A stretch of DNA of 64,000 nucleotides from Naasia lichenicola (GTDB taxonomy: Bacteria; Actinomycetota; Actinomycetes; Actinomycetales; Microbacteriaceae). The translations under genes were made by a program, and so were the position numbers. The notes beneath the pieces are model-generated. The model saw nothing but the letters and a program-made list of their open reading frames with translations, ran no database searches and was not told the DNA's origin. Location: positions 248,001-312,000 of the forward strand of contig NZ_SSSM01000004.1 of assembly GCF_004801885.1 (NCBI RefSeq), given 5' to 3'. Positions 11,839 through 21,051 of this stretch are shown in pieces. Numbering within the stretch: position 1 is the first letter of the stretch; each line of letters begins with the position of its first letter.

Positions 11839-12599
11839 CGCGTCACCTCATCCCACTCGTACACCTGATTTTCGGGTGCCGATGGACTCGACAGGCCGAG
11901 CCGCCAGCGCGCCAGGTTGACCAACGCCGTCCGGAACACCTTCCAGTTGCGGGCGTTCGTCACTTGGTCCTCCTCGCGCCAGGTGATCGGCACGTAGACG
12001 AATCGCACCCGACGTCGGACGAGGTCGAGGATGAGCTCGAAGTTGAAGGTGAGGCTGTTCGCGAAGCCCAGGTAGGTGCGCGAGTCGAGGTCGGCGATCC
12101 GGAACACATTGAGGCCCGAGCCGAGGTCCTCCAGCCGATGCCAGGCGACGACGCTGTAGAGCACGTTGAGCACCTTGTTGCCGAGAATGCGCTTGGTGTC
12201 GTATCCGTGCAATTGCGACCGCTTGTTGAATCGCGATCCCAGAGCTGTGCGCCCCGAGCGCTCGGAGACGTCCAGCAGCCGGGCGACCTCTCGACTGTCA
12301 GCCTGGTTGTCACCGTGCAGGATCACCACGTGCGTGTAGCCGGCGGAGCGCGCATGTTCGAACGCCGCCTTGTGGGTGCCTCCGAGATTCACATTCGCCC
12401 GGTTGCGCAGCACGCGCAGCCCGGGGAGTCGTCCTCGCTCCTGGTAGTCCAAAGCGCGTGCCACCGTGTCATCGGTGCTGCCGTTGTCGACGACCCAGAT
12501 CTCTTCGACCCGCGCTGCAGTCGCCTCGTCGATCTCGTCGAGCACCCGTCCGATCTGCGGCGCGCAGTTGTACGCGGGAATGGCGATGACCGCTCTCAT
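11835..12599 (-). CDS. Family-2 glycosyltransferase, polyprenyl-phosphate-type
   Basis: A 254-residue GT2 enzyme. It has IPAYNCAPQ, WVVDNGSTDDT, NVNLGGTHKAAF and the acidic site ILHGDNQAD (95-101), with FNKRSQLHGYDTKRILGNK in the post-catalytic segment that in this group contacts lipid phosphate acceptors. There are no clear C-terminal membrane helices. The ATG at 12597-12599 overlaps the stop of the flippase-kinase fusion gene as ATGA, fixing the start. The downstream nucleotidyltransferase is coupled the same way. It may use the nucleotide sugar made by that neighbour. Confidence 0.85.
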   Translation of the reverse strand: MRAVIAIPAYNCAPQIGRVLDEIDEATAARVEEIWVVDNGSTDDTVARALDYQERGRLPGLRVLRNRANVNLGGTHKAAFEHARSAGYTHVVILHGDNQADSREVARLLDVSERSGRTALGSRFNKRSQLHGYDTKRILGNKVLNVLYSVVAWHRLEDLGSGLNVFRIADLDSRTYLGFANSLTFNFELILDLVRRRVRFVYVPITWREEDQVTNARNWKVFRTALVNLARWRLGLSSPSAPENQVYEWDEVTR

Positions 12600-14746
12600 G
12601 CGTCGTCCTCCGATGGGTACTGCTCTATGAATTGGTTGAGCGCTTCGACCGCGACCGCGTAGTACTTCAGCACCGTCGCGGGGTTGATCACCACTCGGTG
12701 CGTGAGCATCCGGGCGTAGAAGAGCCCGACGTGGAAGAGCACCGCCCGCTGCTCGGCCGCGCTCAGATAGCGCGGCATGAGCTCGGTCTGCATGTGCTCG
12801 GTGAGGTCGGCATAGCGCGAGGAACGCGCGTTGCGGTACGACACCGACGGCAGTCCGGTCGGGTCCTGCTCCAGAGGCACGGCGCTCTCGTCGGCATTGA
12901 GGAATTCGTAGCCGAATCGCAGGGACTGCATGTGCCGAGCGAAGTCGATGATCGGCCCGCGTATCTGGTTGTCGTCGGAGGGATCGATGATGAGGATGTC
13001 GTCGACGGCGGCGTCGACGAGGATGTTGTCGATGGTGAGGTCGCCGTGGATCGCAGCGGATTCCCGGTAGACGGCCAGATCGGGCCAGGCGTCTGGGTGG
13101 TCCTGGATGCGCCGCATCACCTGCGCGAAGTTGTCGAGCGTCTTGCCGTTGACCACGATCTGCGGGCTGCCGAGCGCCCGCTGGAGGTCCTCGTGCACCA
13201 GCGCAGCGGCCGCCACCCGCGAGATCAGCCGCTCTTCCACGTACTCGTCCCGGATCTCCGGGCGTGACGCTTCCTTCTCGAGGGTGTAGATCTCGCGGTG
13301 CATGAACGCCCACACGTCGTCGATCTTCTCGATCGCCGTCTCGAGCGCAGCCTGGTGCACGTAGTCGAAGAGCGGTCCGCTGGCGGGTCGGTACTCGAGA
13401 TCGATCGCGTAGAAGTCCTCGTTGCGCTCCTCCCGCAGAGCCCTGACGAGCTGGGGGTTGCCATCACGCTCGACCAGCCAGTCGTACTGGTTGCGCAGCC
13501 GATGCTCGTATTCGGAGGGGACGAGCTTCTTGACGTAGCGGCCCTCGGGGGTCTGCGCCAGAACGGTGAGTGCGTTGGAGCCGCCCTTGAAGAACTTCAC
13601 CAGCTGGAGGCGACCCGAGACCTCGAGTCGATGAACGACCTGCGAGAGCCGTTCGCCTTGGAAGTACGAGTCGAGGAAGTGCGGCATGGTCTGCGAGATG
13701 TCCTCGACCCGGACCAGCTTGTTCTCGAAGCTCGTCGTCTGGGTCACCTCGCCATGCTCGAGCGTCGGCTTGGTGGTGACGAGGAAGAGCATTATCAATC
13801 CGATCGCAGCGATCGGGAGGTTGAGCACGACGAAGGCCGCACCGGCGAACGCCGCGACCGACTCGGTCGCGCCCACGGGCACCAGGCCGAGTGTGCCGAC
13901 GACCGTCTCCACGAAGTTCGCGGGATCGGCGATCCACGCGGACAGGCTGCCGACATAGGGCGCCACGGCAGCCACCACCGGATTCGCCCCGCTGCCGACA
14001 CCGAGGAAGGCAGCCACCAGAAGGGCGGTGGCTCCGAAGTAGCAGATCCACGATGCCGCAGAGAATGCAGCGTAGAGCGCCAGGCGCCTTCTGTGCAGCA
14101 GCAGGCGCTGGAAGCCGAAGAGCACGCCCCAGATCCTGAAGCGCGCCTGTGCCTCGATCCGTGGGTTGAGCAGAGCGGTTCCCCGCCAGACGATCCTCAG
14201 CAGTGTGCGGTCCTCGCCCACGAAGCGCACGAACAGGAACAGAGCGACGACGCTGACGGTGAGGGCGAGCACGGCGATGCCGATCGAGAGGAGGCGGACC
14301 CCCTCGAGCAGGAAGGCCGCTAGGACGAGGAACACGGTCGACACGAGGATCGCGTCGATGAGGCGCTCGACCAGCACGGCGGCGAGCGTGTAGAGGATGC
14401 TCATCCGAAGCTTCCGGGCGATCAGAAATGCCCGGATGATCTCCCCGATCCGGAACGGGAGGACGATGTCGAAGAAGTAGCCCACCGAGAGGGCTTGGAA
14501 TTGAGCCCCCAGGCTGCCCCGACGGACGTTGTCGAGCGGGATCTTCGTGCGTGCCGCGCGGAACAGATGGCCCACGAGGAGCACCAGCGCGGACCCAGCC
14601 GTCAACCACAGCGTCGTCGCTGACAGCTCCGCCAGCATCTCGAATATCTCGGCGAGCGGCGCGCGAGCCAGCGCCGCGAATACGGCGATGCCGATCGCTC
14701 CCAGCCCGAGGAGGACGAGACGGGTGCGCCCGAATCGTTCGATCAC
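12596..14746 (-). CDS. Fusion of LPG-synthase/flippase-like membrane domain with a phosphotransferase (kinase-like) domain
   Basis: 716 residues in two parts. Residues 1 to about 330 carry around eight membrane segments with the YFFDIVLPFRIGEIIRAFL stretch typical of the lysylphosphatidylglycerol-synthase TM/flippase family (PF03706, as in MprF). Residues about 350-716 are soluble and contain GGSNALTVLA, KKLVPSEYEHR and an aminoglycoside-phosphotransferase-type catalytic loop (IHGDLTIDNILV, HGD about 567-569, then IIDPSDD about 587-593), so a kinase acting on a small hydroxylated substrate is plausible. The GTG start overlaps the HAD gene stop as GTGA. The fusion joins a membrane translocation module to a phosphorylation module inside a glycan operon. 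Its function is not known to me. Confidence 0.8.
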   Translation of the reverse strand: MIERFGRTRLVLLGLGAIGIAVFAALARAPLAEIFEMLAELSATTLWLTAGSALVLLVGHLFRAARTKIPLDNVRRGSLGAQFQALSVGYFFDIVLPFRIGEIIRAFLIARKLRMSILYTLAAVLVERLIDAILVSTVFLVLAAFLLEGVRLLSIGIAVLALTVSVVALFLFVRFVGEDRTLLRIVWRGTALLNPRIEAQARFRIWGVLFGFQRLLLHRRRLALYAAFSAASWICYFGATALLVAAFLGVGSGANPVVAAVAPYVGSLSAWIADPANFVETVVGTLGLVPVGATESVAAFAGAAFVVLNLPIAAIGLIMLFLVTTKPTLEHGEVTQTTSFENKLVRVEDISQTMPHFLDSYFQGERLSQVVHRLEVSGRLQLVKFFKGGSNALTVLAQTPEGRYVKKLVPSEYEHRLRNQYDWLVERDGNPQLVRALREERNEDFYAIDLEYRPASGPLFDYVHQAALETAIEKIDDVWAFMHREIYTLEKEASRPEIRDEYVEERLISRVAAAALVHEDLQRALGSPQIVVNGKTLDNFAQVMRRIQDHPDAWPDLAVYRESAAIHGDLTIDNILVDAAVDDILIIDPSDDNQIRGPIIDFARHMQSLRFGYEFLNADESAVPLEQDPTGLPSVSYRNARSSRYADLTEHMQTELMPRYLSAAEQRAVLFHVGLFYARMLTHRVVINPATVLKYYAVAVEALNQFIEQYPSEDDA

Positions 14747-15306
14747 GCGAACCTGCCGATCCGGACCACCCGGATGCCGGCCGCCGCCGCGGCAGCCGCC
14801 CCAGTGTCGGAATCCTCGAAGGCGATGGCCTCGTGCGGCTCGACGCCCAGTCGACGGAGCGCGACCTCGTACGCCTCGGGATGAGGCTTGCTCTTCTCCA
14901 CGTCTTCACCGAAGACGAGGACCTGGAAGGTGTCGGCGATGCCGACATGGGCCAGCACCGCGCGCGCGTTGCTCTCCTTCGCGGTGGTGACGAGTCCCGT
15001 CGCCAGCTGCGGCGCCATCTGTCGGAGGAAGCCGATGAGCGCCGTGTTGGGCACGGTCTGCTCCAGACGCTCCGCGTACGCCTCGCTCTTCCGGCGGCGG
15101 ATGCCGTCGATCTGCGCCGTCGTCAAGCCTGGCAGCAGGGCGGGGATGAAGTCCCGAGAGTCCTGGCCCCACGTGCCGTCGAAGGTGGGGCGGTCGAGTT
15201 CATACCCCGCGGACTGGAAGGCCGTCCGGTAGGCGAGGTAGTTGGATTCGCGGGTGTCGACGAGAGTCCCGTCGAGGTCGAACAGCAGCGCCCGGATCTC
15301 CGTCAC
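14743..15306 (-). CDS. HAD-family phosphatase
   Basis: A 187-residue haloacid dehalogenase hydrolase: motif I LLFDLDGTLVDT (nucleophile D10, acid D12), motif II in GLVTTAKES, Lys in EKSKPHPEAY and motif IV AIAFEDSDTGAAAA. The cap is alpha-helical (subfamily IA). The GTG at 15304-15306 is chosen because a GAAAGGA ribosome site lies eight bases upstream and motif I begins at residue 8. Between a GT-C/GtrA fusion and a kinase-like fusion it probably removes a phosphate from a sugar- or alditol-phosphate intermediate. The exact substrate is unknown. Confidence 0.88.
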   Translation of the reverse strand: MTEIRALLFDLDGTLVDTRESNYLAYRTAFQSAGYELDRPTFDGTWGQDSRDFIPALLPGLTTAQIDGIRRRKSEAYAERLEQTVPNTALIGFLRQMAPQLATGLVTTAKESNARAVLAHVGIADTFQVLVFGEDVEKSKPHPEAYEVALRRLGVEPHEAIAFEDSDTGAAAAAAAGIRVVRIGRFA

Positions 15307-15319
15307 GATCTCGATCCTT

Positions 15320-18157
15320 TCACGGCGTCTGTCCCGAGGAGGGTCGCAGCGGCTCCTCCAGCGCGGCATCGGTCTCGGATCCGCCCTCCGGGTCGGCTCC
15401 TGCACGAGGCCGGGCGAAGCGGGCGAACAGCAAGCGCCCGAAGAGGAAGTTGGCCAGGAACGACAGCGGCAGCGAGGCCGCCTTGCTCACGAGGGGATGC
15501 AGGCCGAGGCCGTCGACGCCCCATTGGATGATCAGGGAGAAGACGGAGATCGAGAGCACGTACCAACCGACGAATAGCGCGAACGTCAGCACTGTGGCCT
15601 GCTGTCCGAAGGTGTATCTCGTGATGAGCAGATACAGCACGACGACCGCGGCGCCCGAACTGATCACGTTGCTCAGTCCCGCCTCGACACCGAGATGGGT
15701 GAGCAGCGCATAGAGTCCGAGGTCGACGCCCAGGCCGGCGCAGGCGCTCCACAGGAAGCGCAGCAGCTGAGAGATGAGCACTGTGAGCCGGGACGGCGCC
15801 GTCGGCTCGCCGCGCTCGGCCGCTCGTCGCTCCCGCCTCTCCTCGGAGAGGCGGAGCCGACGCGCTCGGGCGAACACGATCAGACCCGCTCCGGCGATCA
15901 CCGCCAGGGCACCGATCAGCACAGCCGGGATCAGGACGCGCACGCCGATGGGCGCGTAGGCCACCTCGAGCCGCCCTGCCTCGGTACCTGCGGGGAGGTC
16001 GATCTCGACGATCGCCCCGTCGAGCGTAGACACCGGCATGTTGCGTCCGTCGAGTGTGGCGGTGATCCCCGGCCAGAACGGGACGGCGAGCACGACCGCC
16101 CCGCCATCGGACGCCGTGACCGTGTATTCATCCATGGGCTGACCGACGTACGCCGGGCCGCTGGCGAACTTCGACGCGATCGTCACGCCCGCAGCCGCCC
16201 AGGTGATGCGCCCCGGCAGCTCGTCGTTCCGTTCGTAGAATCGCCATTCGGACGACTCATCCGTCAGAGTCCATTCCTCGTCGAGGTAGGCCCGAATCGC
16301 AGCGGGTGCGTCCTGCGCGAGCACGATCCTGTCCTGGCTCGTGAGATCGAGCCAGGTCTCTCCGGTGAGCGGCTCACGTTCCAGCAGAGCGGCTCCGGAG
16401 TCGGCCGGGCCGCCGCACTGCAAGCCGAGATAGTCCTCGCACACGTGCCGCTGGTAGTCCTTCTGGCCGATCGCAAGCGAGCCGAAGCCGGGCTTCAGTC
16501 CAGCGAGGAGGTTGCCGTTGCCCTCCATGACCCCCGTCTCCCATCCGCGGTCGGGTGACGCCGTCCAGTCGAGGACTGTCACCGAGGTGTCGGTCAGGAT
16601 GGACCTTTCCCGGTAGCTCTGCTCCGTCACTCCCGTCGCGGGCTGAGCGCTGCGCAGCAGTCGGTACGGAGCACCGTCGACGGAGGACGTGCCGACACCC
16701 TGCCGGTCAGCGGTCGTCTCGAGTGAGACCATGGCGCGCTCCTGGATGAACCAGGTGCTGGCGGTGCCGAGGACGAGAAGGACCGCAGCCGCCACGCGCC
16801 AGCGGCCGTTGCGCGCGAGGAGTGCCATCGCGGCAATCACCACGGCCGCGGTCACGAGTCCGCCGACGATATGCCATTCGACGAGACGCGGGGACCGGAA
16901 CGCCGCGAGAAGCACCTGACCCGCCACGAGGGACCCGGCCAGGATGATCCGGCCGCGTGTGACTCGGCGCGCGCCGCTCACGGCGACGGCCGCGAGGATC
17001 GGCAGGGCGGTCTGCGCTACCACCACGTACCGCAGGGGCACCCGGAACCCGCCGATGACGGCGGGCAGCTGCGTGGCGAGGAGCGCGACTGCCACCAGAG
17101 CGAGCGCTGTCGGCACGCCGCGCAGCCTCACGGCGCGGGGCCAGTCGACGAATGCGAGCAGCGGCACCGCGAAGATGGCCGTGCTCAGCGCCATGACCGG
17201 CGCCACGGCGCCGCCCCACGCGTTGAGCTCTCCCGTGAGGGTTGCGCCGCCCAGCGCCGCATCGAGCAGATTGGGCACCGCGAAGCCGGTGTTGGCCAGG
17301 ATCCCGGACGGCGTCGGCCGCTCCAGCACGGAGGTCGACCCCACCAGGGTCAGCAGGGTGGGCGCGGCGACGAGCGCTCCGCCGACGCAGGCGAGCGCCC
17401 TGCCGAGCACCTCGGCGTGGGTCAGGACGGATCGCCACGATCCATAGGCGCGTCGTCGCTGCACGATCTCGACGACGAACACCAGGACGGCGAAGGGAAT
17501 CAGGTACGGGTTGCCGCTCGCCAGCACTCCGGTCAGTCCCACGCCGGCCGCGATCGCGCCGACCGCGGTCCGAGTGGACAGGCCGAACCAGAACCAGACG
17601 AGCCAGCCGACGCTCCACAGCATGGGCCACCACGCGCTGCCGAACCACATGAGGAAGCCCCCGGTGGCGACGCCGATGGCCGCGCCGACGACCAGCCAGA
17701 GATGCGCGCGGAGATGCCAGGCGAGAGCGACGACACCCGTGCCCAGCACGAGCATCGAGATGCCCGCCACGATCCATGACACCGTCAGGTAGTCGTCGGA
17801 GTGCGAGATGATCGCCTGGACGATCCAGTGGAGGGGGTCGAGCGCGCCGTACTGGATGTCGACGGTGAACGCTCCGGCGACGCCGAGGTCGGGATCCATC
17901 AGCGCGGGGATGCCGCCGTGCGCCGTGCGTCCGAGCCACCACCAGGCGGGCCCGAACTGAGCCTCCGAGTCGTCGAACCAGAAGAAGCGCGGCGCGATCG
18001 CACGCATCAGCGCCAGCACCGCTATCTGGAGAGGCAGGTAGACCGCGTAGGCGGTGATCAGCTGCCGGAACGGCGAACGTGGTGGCACTGTGTGGACCCG
18101 ACCTCTGCAGTTGCACGCCCGCTGGGTGCCCGCGCGGCACCCGGAGCGCCGGGCCAT
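15320..18157 (-). CDS. Large polytopic GT-C-like membrane protein fused to a C-terminal GtrA domain
   Basis: About 945 residues. The first part has some 12-13 membrane segments with an early acidic loop motif (FFWFDDSEAQFGPAWW), as in GT-C enzymes that use polyprenyl-phosphate sugars, followed by an extracytoplasmic region (about 480-740) and another TM. The last about 115 structured residues (about 795-910) form a GtrA domain with four membrane helices (LLRFLWSACAGLGVDLGL through FLANFLFGRLLF). GtrA proteins help move polyprenyl-linked sugars across the membrane. Start uncertain: ATG at 18157 is used; GTG at 18208 or 18088 also fit. It is followed 13 bases later by the HAD gene. Confidence 0.78.
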   Translation of the reverse strand: MARRSGCRAGTQRACNCRGRVHTVPPRSPFRQLITAYAVYLPLQIAVLALMRAIAPRFFWFDDSEAQFGPAWWWLGRTAHGGIPALMDPDLGVAGAFTVDIQYGALDPLHWIVQAIISHSDDYLTVSWIVAGISMLVLGTGVVALAWHLRAHLWLVVGAAIGVATGGFLMWFGSAWWPMLWSVGWLVWFWFGLSTRTAVGAIAAGVGLTGVLASGNPYLIPFAVLVFVVEIVQRRRAYGSWRSVLTHAEVLGRALACVGGALVAAPTLLTLVGSTSVLERPTPSGILANTGFAVPNLLDAALGGATLTGELNAWGGAVAPVMALSTAIFAVPLLAFVDWPRAVRLRGVPTALALVAVALLATQLPAVIGGFRVPLRYVVVAQTALPILAAVAVSGARRVTRGRIILAGSLVAGQVLLAAFRSPRLVEWHIVGGLVTAAVVIAAMALLARNGRWRVAAAVLLVLGTASTWFIQERAMVSLETTADRQGVGTSSVDGAPYRLLRSAQPATGVTEQSYRERSILTDTSVTVLDWTASPDRGWETGVMEGNGNLLAGLKPGFGSLAIGQKDYQRHVCEDYLGLQCGGPADSGAALLEREPLTGETWLDLTSQDRIVLAQDAPAAIRAYLDEEWTLTDESSEWRFYERNDELPGRITWAAAGVTIASKFASGPAYVGQPMDEYTVTASDGGAVVLAVPFWPGITATLDGRNMPVSTLDGAIVEIDLPAGTEAGRLEVAYAPIGVRVLIPAVLIGALAVIAGAGLIVFARARRLRLSEERRERRAAERGEPTAPSRLTVLISQLLRFLWSACAGLGVDLGLYALLTHLGVEAGLSNVISSGAAVVVLYLLITRYTFGQQATVLTFALFVGWYVLSISVFSLIIQWGVDGLGLHPLVSKAASLPLSFLANFLFGRLLFARFARPRAGADPEGGSETDAALEEPLRPSSGQTP

Positions 18158-18226
18158 GCTAGCAATCCGGAGGCGCCAGCGACCCCCGAACGGGTGGCGT
18201 GTCTGCACCCTGCAGCGAGTGGTCGA

Positions 18227-19732
18227 TCAGTTCGAAGCGCTGCAGTACACGTAGCCGTCGGCGAGCATCGCGGAGCCCGCGCCGCACGCTCGGTCGGCTC
18301 CCGCTCGCGCGAGCTCTTCCCGATCCAGATCGCGCCACACCGGCAGCAGCCAGATCCCGGAGGTGTCTTCGTCATCCCCCGCAAGAACAGGCGGTCTGTC
18401 TGCGAGAAGCGCGATGGGAACCATGGGCCCCCAGTCACCGCGAATGCGGTCCCCCGGCAGACCGTCGACGAGCGCGGCAGCTGTGCGCTGGTCGGCGAGC
18501 GTCTCCCCCACGGGGTGATAGGCGAAAGCCACCCGGGCGCCGATGGACCAGCCGAGCGCGACCAGCGCCAGCGTGCCCGCCAGGATGACGAGGGATGGGG
18601 GGCGGTTCGTCCGGATGGCGGGACCACGGGAGCCGACGGCGCGCAGTGCGCCCACGCCGAGCCCGGCGACGAGTGCGCCGACCGCGAGCACTCCCGGCGA
18701 AGGGTGTCGGATCCATACGGGTTGGTGGATGGAGACGAGCCACCAGCCGACCCATGAGCCGAAGAGGAGCGCGGCGAGCAGCCAGCCGGTCGCGCTGGTT
18801 CCGGCACCCGTGCGCAGGTCGAGAAGTGAGAGCACCACGAGGCCGACCACGAGGAGAAGGACCACGACGATGGGCAGGCCCCATGCGGCCAACAGGGTCC
18901 GCACCTTGTCGAGGGGAGGCGAATCGAAGCCGGACTGCCCGCCGCTTCGGAGGAAGTAGTAGCTGTCGCGCGTCGAGGTCACATACGCGGATCGGCCGAG
19001 GGCGATGAGCTTGGCGCTCTCGAAGAGAGTGGTGGGGATGATCGTCGTTCCGATGAAGCCGCCCGCCGCGAGAAGGCGACGGCGCAGCTGCGGCCCCATG
19101 GTGATCACCAGCACCACCAGAAGGGCGGGGACGGACAGCACCGCCAGGTTCTTGCATTGGATCGCGATTCCCACGAAGAGCCCGGCGAGCCAGGGACGCG
19201 ATCTGAGGAAGCGGATCGCGAGGAGTGTGAAGGCGGCTGCGGGCATCTCGCCGAGCACGTCGGTGAGACCCTGAACCGGCGAGTCGGTGATCCCGCCGTT
19301 GAAGGCGAGCACCACGCCCACAGCCGCTGCCCCTCCCCACCGTCCTCCATGCTGGCGTCCGACAGCGAACGCGGCCACGGCGAGGAGGACGGCGAATGCC
19401 GCCATCACCCCGCGCCCGGCAAGGACCGGGTCGACCCCCAGCAGGAGAGGCACGGCGATGGGCAGGAGGACGACGGGTCCGGTGGAGATGCGGAAGTCGA
19501 AGGAGGTGGGCACGCTGCCGATCAGGACTCCGAAGCTCGAGTAGCCGTCGCCCCGCGCCACGCTGAGGGGCACCGACAGGTTGTACGCCTCGTCCTCCCA
19601 CAGCCGGGTGATCGCGAACCCGGGGACCAGAAGCGCGACGAAGGACGCGATCAGGACGCAGATGCAGACCAGATACGCGATGGAGCCGAAACTCGACGGC
19701 AGGCCTCTCGTCGTCGACTTGAGGCCGCTCAC
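18227..19732 (-). CDS. GT-C-type membrane glycosyltransferase (PMT/ArnT-like)
   Basis: A 501-residue protein with about 11 membrane helices. After TM1 the first periplasmic loop has the acidic pair typical of GT-C enzymes (RLWEDEAYNLS, residues 43-53), and the C-terminal about 120 residues are extracytoplasmic. Such enzymes transfer a sugar from a polyprenyl-phosphate donor to an extracellular acceptor. The GTG start (19730-19732) overlaps the stop of the GtrB-like gene as GTGA, so donor synthesis and use are coupled. Donor identity is unknown. A short spacer separates it from the GT-C/GtrA fusion gene. Confidence 0.8.
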   Translation of the reverse strand: MSGLKSTTRGLPSSFGSIAYLVCICVLIASFVALLVPGFAITRLWEDEAYNLSVPLSVARGDGYSSFGVLIGSVPTSFDFRISTGPVVLLPIAVPLLLGVDPVLAGRGVMAAFAVLLAVAAFAVGRQHGGRWGGAAAVGVVLAFNGGITDSPVQGLTDVLGEMPAAAFTLLAIRFLRSRPWLAGLFVGIAIQCKNLAVLSVPALLVVLVITMGPQLRRRLLAAGGFIGTTIIPTTLFESAKLIALGRSAYVTSTRDSYYFLRSGGQSGFDSPPLDKVRTLLAAWGLPIVVVLLLVVGLVVLSLLDLRTGAGTSATGWLLAALLFGSWVGWWLVSIHQPVWIRHPSPGVLAVGALVAGLGVGALRAVGSRGPAIRTNRPPSLVILAGTLALVALGWSIGARVAFAYHPVGETLADQRTAAALVDGLPGDRIRGDWGPMVPIALLADRPPVLAGDDEDTSGIWLLPVWRDLDREELARAGADRACGAGSAMLADGYVYCSASN

Positions 19733-20565
19733 GTCGTGCGTCGTCTCGTCCCGTGCTCTCCCGATCCACTGAGCGCAGGGCGCAGTCGCAGCACCCGGAG
19801 CCGCAGCACCTCGAGCGCCGCATCGCGGGAGAAGCGTAGGAGCCGCCCGGATGGCAGTGCTGGTCGGCGCTCCCCCGATCCGTTCCACATGGTTCCGAGC
19901 ACGGAGGCGCCTCGCCTGGGGATGCTCTGCACCCTCACGTAGTGCACCCGCAGATCCTGGGCACGCTCGAGGAGCGAGAAGTGGATGTGGGGAACGAGCG
20001 ATGACTCGGGGATGAGGGAGATGAGCCGCTCGATCGCCGGACGCCGGTACACCCGCAGCGGGGTGTTCACGTCCGGGATCCGATGGCCGGCGAGCAGGGC
20101 CGCCACGAAGGAGGTGACGGCGGTGATCACCCGCCGGAACCAGGGATCGGTGCGAGAGGTACGGACACCGTGCACGACGTCCGCCCCGTGCAACGCGGCG
20201 AGCGCGCGCCGGAAGTCGGAGCCGATGAACTGCCCGTCGCCGTCGACGTGGATGATCACGTCGACGTCCAGCAGCAGGCCCTCGCGATACGCGTTCAGGG
20301 CAGTCGGACCGTGGCCGCGGTTGCTCGGGCTGCGGACGGAGACCACCTCCGCTCCGACGATCCGCAGCTCTTCCAGAACGGCGGCGGTCGAATCGGTCGA
20401 GAGGTCGTCCACCACGACGAAGTGCAACGAGGAGACGACCGGGCGAAGCGATTCGGCGATCTCGGCGAGGAAGACGGGGAGCGACTCGGCCTCGTTGTAG
20501 GCGGGCATCACGACCGCGACTGGCATCCCCGGCCCGTCGGTGCGCCCCCTGGCCGGCTCCGTCAC
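19729..20565 (-). CDS. GtrB-like polyprenyl-phosphate glycosyltransferase (GT2)
   Basis: About 278 residues. It has VMPAYNEAESLPVF, VVVDDLSTDST, SNRGHGPTALNAYREGL and IIHVDGDGQFIGSDF, the order seen in enzymes that make polyprenyl-P-glucose or -mannose (GtrB, DPM1). Unlike classical GtrB it lacks an obvious pair of C-terminal membrane helices. It starts the ten-gene minus-strand run and is divergent from a GtrA gene only 39 bases away, the usual partner. Starts at 20592 (GTG), 20565 (GTG) or 20526 (ATG) are all possible. The middle one leaves room for the divergent ribosome site. Confidence 0.82.
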   Translation of the reverse strand: MTEPARGRTDGPGMPVAVVMPAYNEAESLPVFLAEIAESLRPVVSSLHFVVVDDLSTDSTAAVLEELRIVGAEVVSVRSPSNRGHGPTALNAYREGLLLDVDVIIHVDGDGQFIGSDFRRALAALHGADVVHGVRTSRTDPWFRRVITAVTSFVAALLAGHRIPDVNTPLRVYRRPAIERLISLIPESSLVPHIHFSLLERAQDLRVHYVRVQSIPRRGASVLGTMWNGSGERRPALPSGRLLRFSRDAALEVLRLRVLRLRPALSGSGEHGTRRRTT

Positions 20566-20604
20566 GAGGTGTAGCGTAGCCGAGCCGGACACGGAGGACG
20601 ACCG

Positions 20605-21051
20605 ATGAAGAGACTGCTGCGATCAGGACTCAAGTTCCTGCTCGTGGGCGGGCTCAGCACCGCGATCGAGCTCGCGGCGTTCAATCTGTTCGTGCTCGTC
20701 TGGCGGTGGGATCCGGTGTCGGCGAAGGTCGTCTCCTCGCTGATCGCTCTGGTGAACGCCTACGTCGGGAATCGGGAGTGGGCCTTCCGGCACCGTCGTG
20801 GGCGTTCGCGCTGGATCGAGCTCTTGGCCTTCGTCGCCGTGAACGTCGCGTGCACCGCCCTCGGTGCCGGCCTCATCTCGGCCGGCATCTGGCTGATGGG
20901 TCCTCCCGAACCGCTGGCACTCAATCTCATCAATCTCGCCAGCATCGCCGTCGTGGTGGTCGTGCGCTTCGTGCTCTATCACTTCATCGTGTTCCGCGCC
21001 TCCGCCGAGGCTCCCCTCCAGTCGTCGATCGCACCGTCGCTGAGTGTCTGA
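20605..21051 (+). CDS. GtrA family membrane protein
   Basis: A 148-residue protein with four membrane helices in the GtrA arrangement: LLRSGLKFLLVGGLSTAIEL, a loop with NAYVGNREWAFRHR, and two C-terminal helices ending VVVVRFVLYHFIVFR. GtrA proteins are thought to flip or deliver polyprenyl-phosphate-linked sugars made by a GtrB partner, here the divergent gene. The ATG is preceded by GGAGG eight bases upstream. The following gene begins inside its 3' end (GTG at 21044), so the two are co-translated. Confidence 0.88.
   Translation: MKRLLRSGLKFLLVGGLSTAIELAAFNLFVLVWRWDPVSAKVVSSLIALVNAYVGNREWAFRHRRGRSRWIELLAFVAVNVACTALGAGLISAGIWLMGPPEPLALNLINLASIAVVVVVRFVLYHFIVFRASAEAPLQSSIAPSLSV

Noticed and set aside
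16707-18140. A 477-codon minus-strand frame overlapping the GT-C/GtrA fusion in another register
   Set aside because: Arg/Pro/His-rich shadow; the fusion frame carries the membrane helices and motifs.
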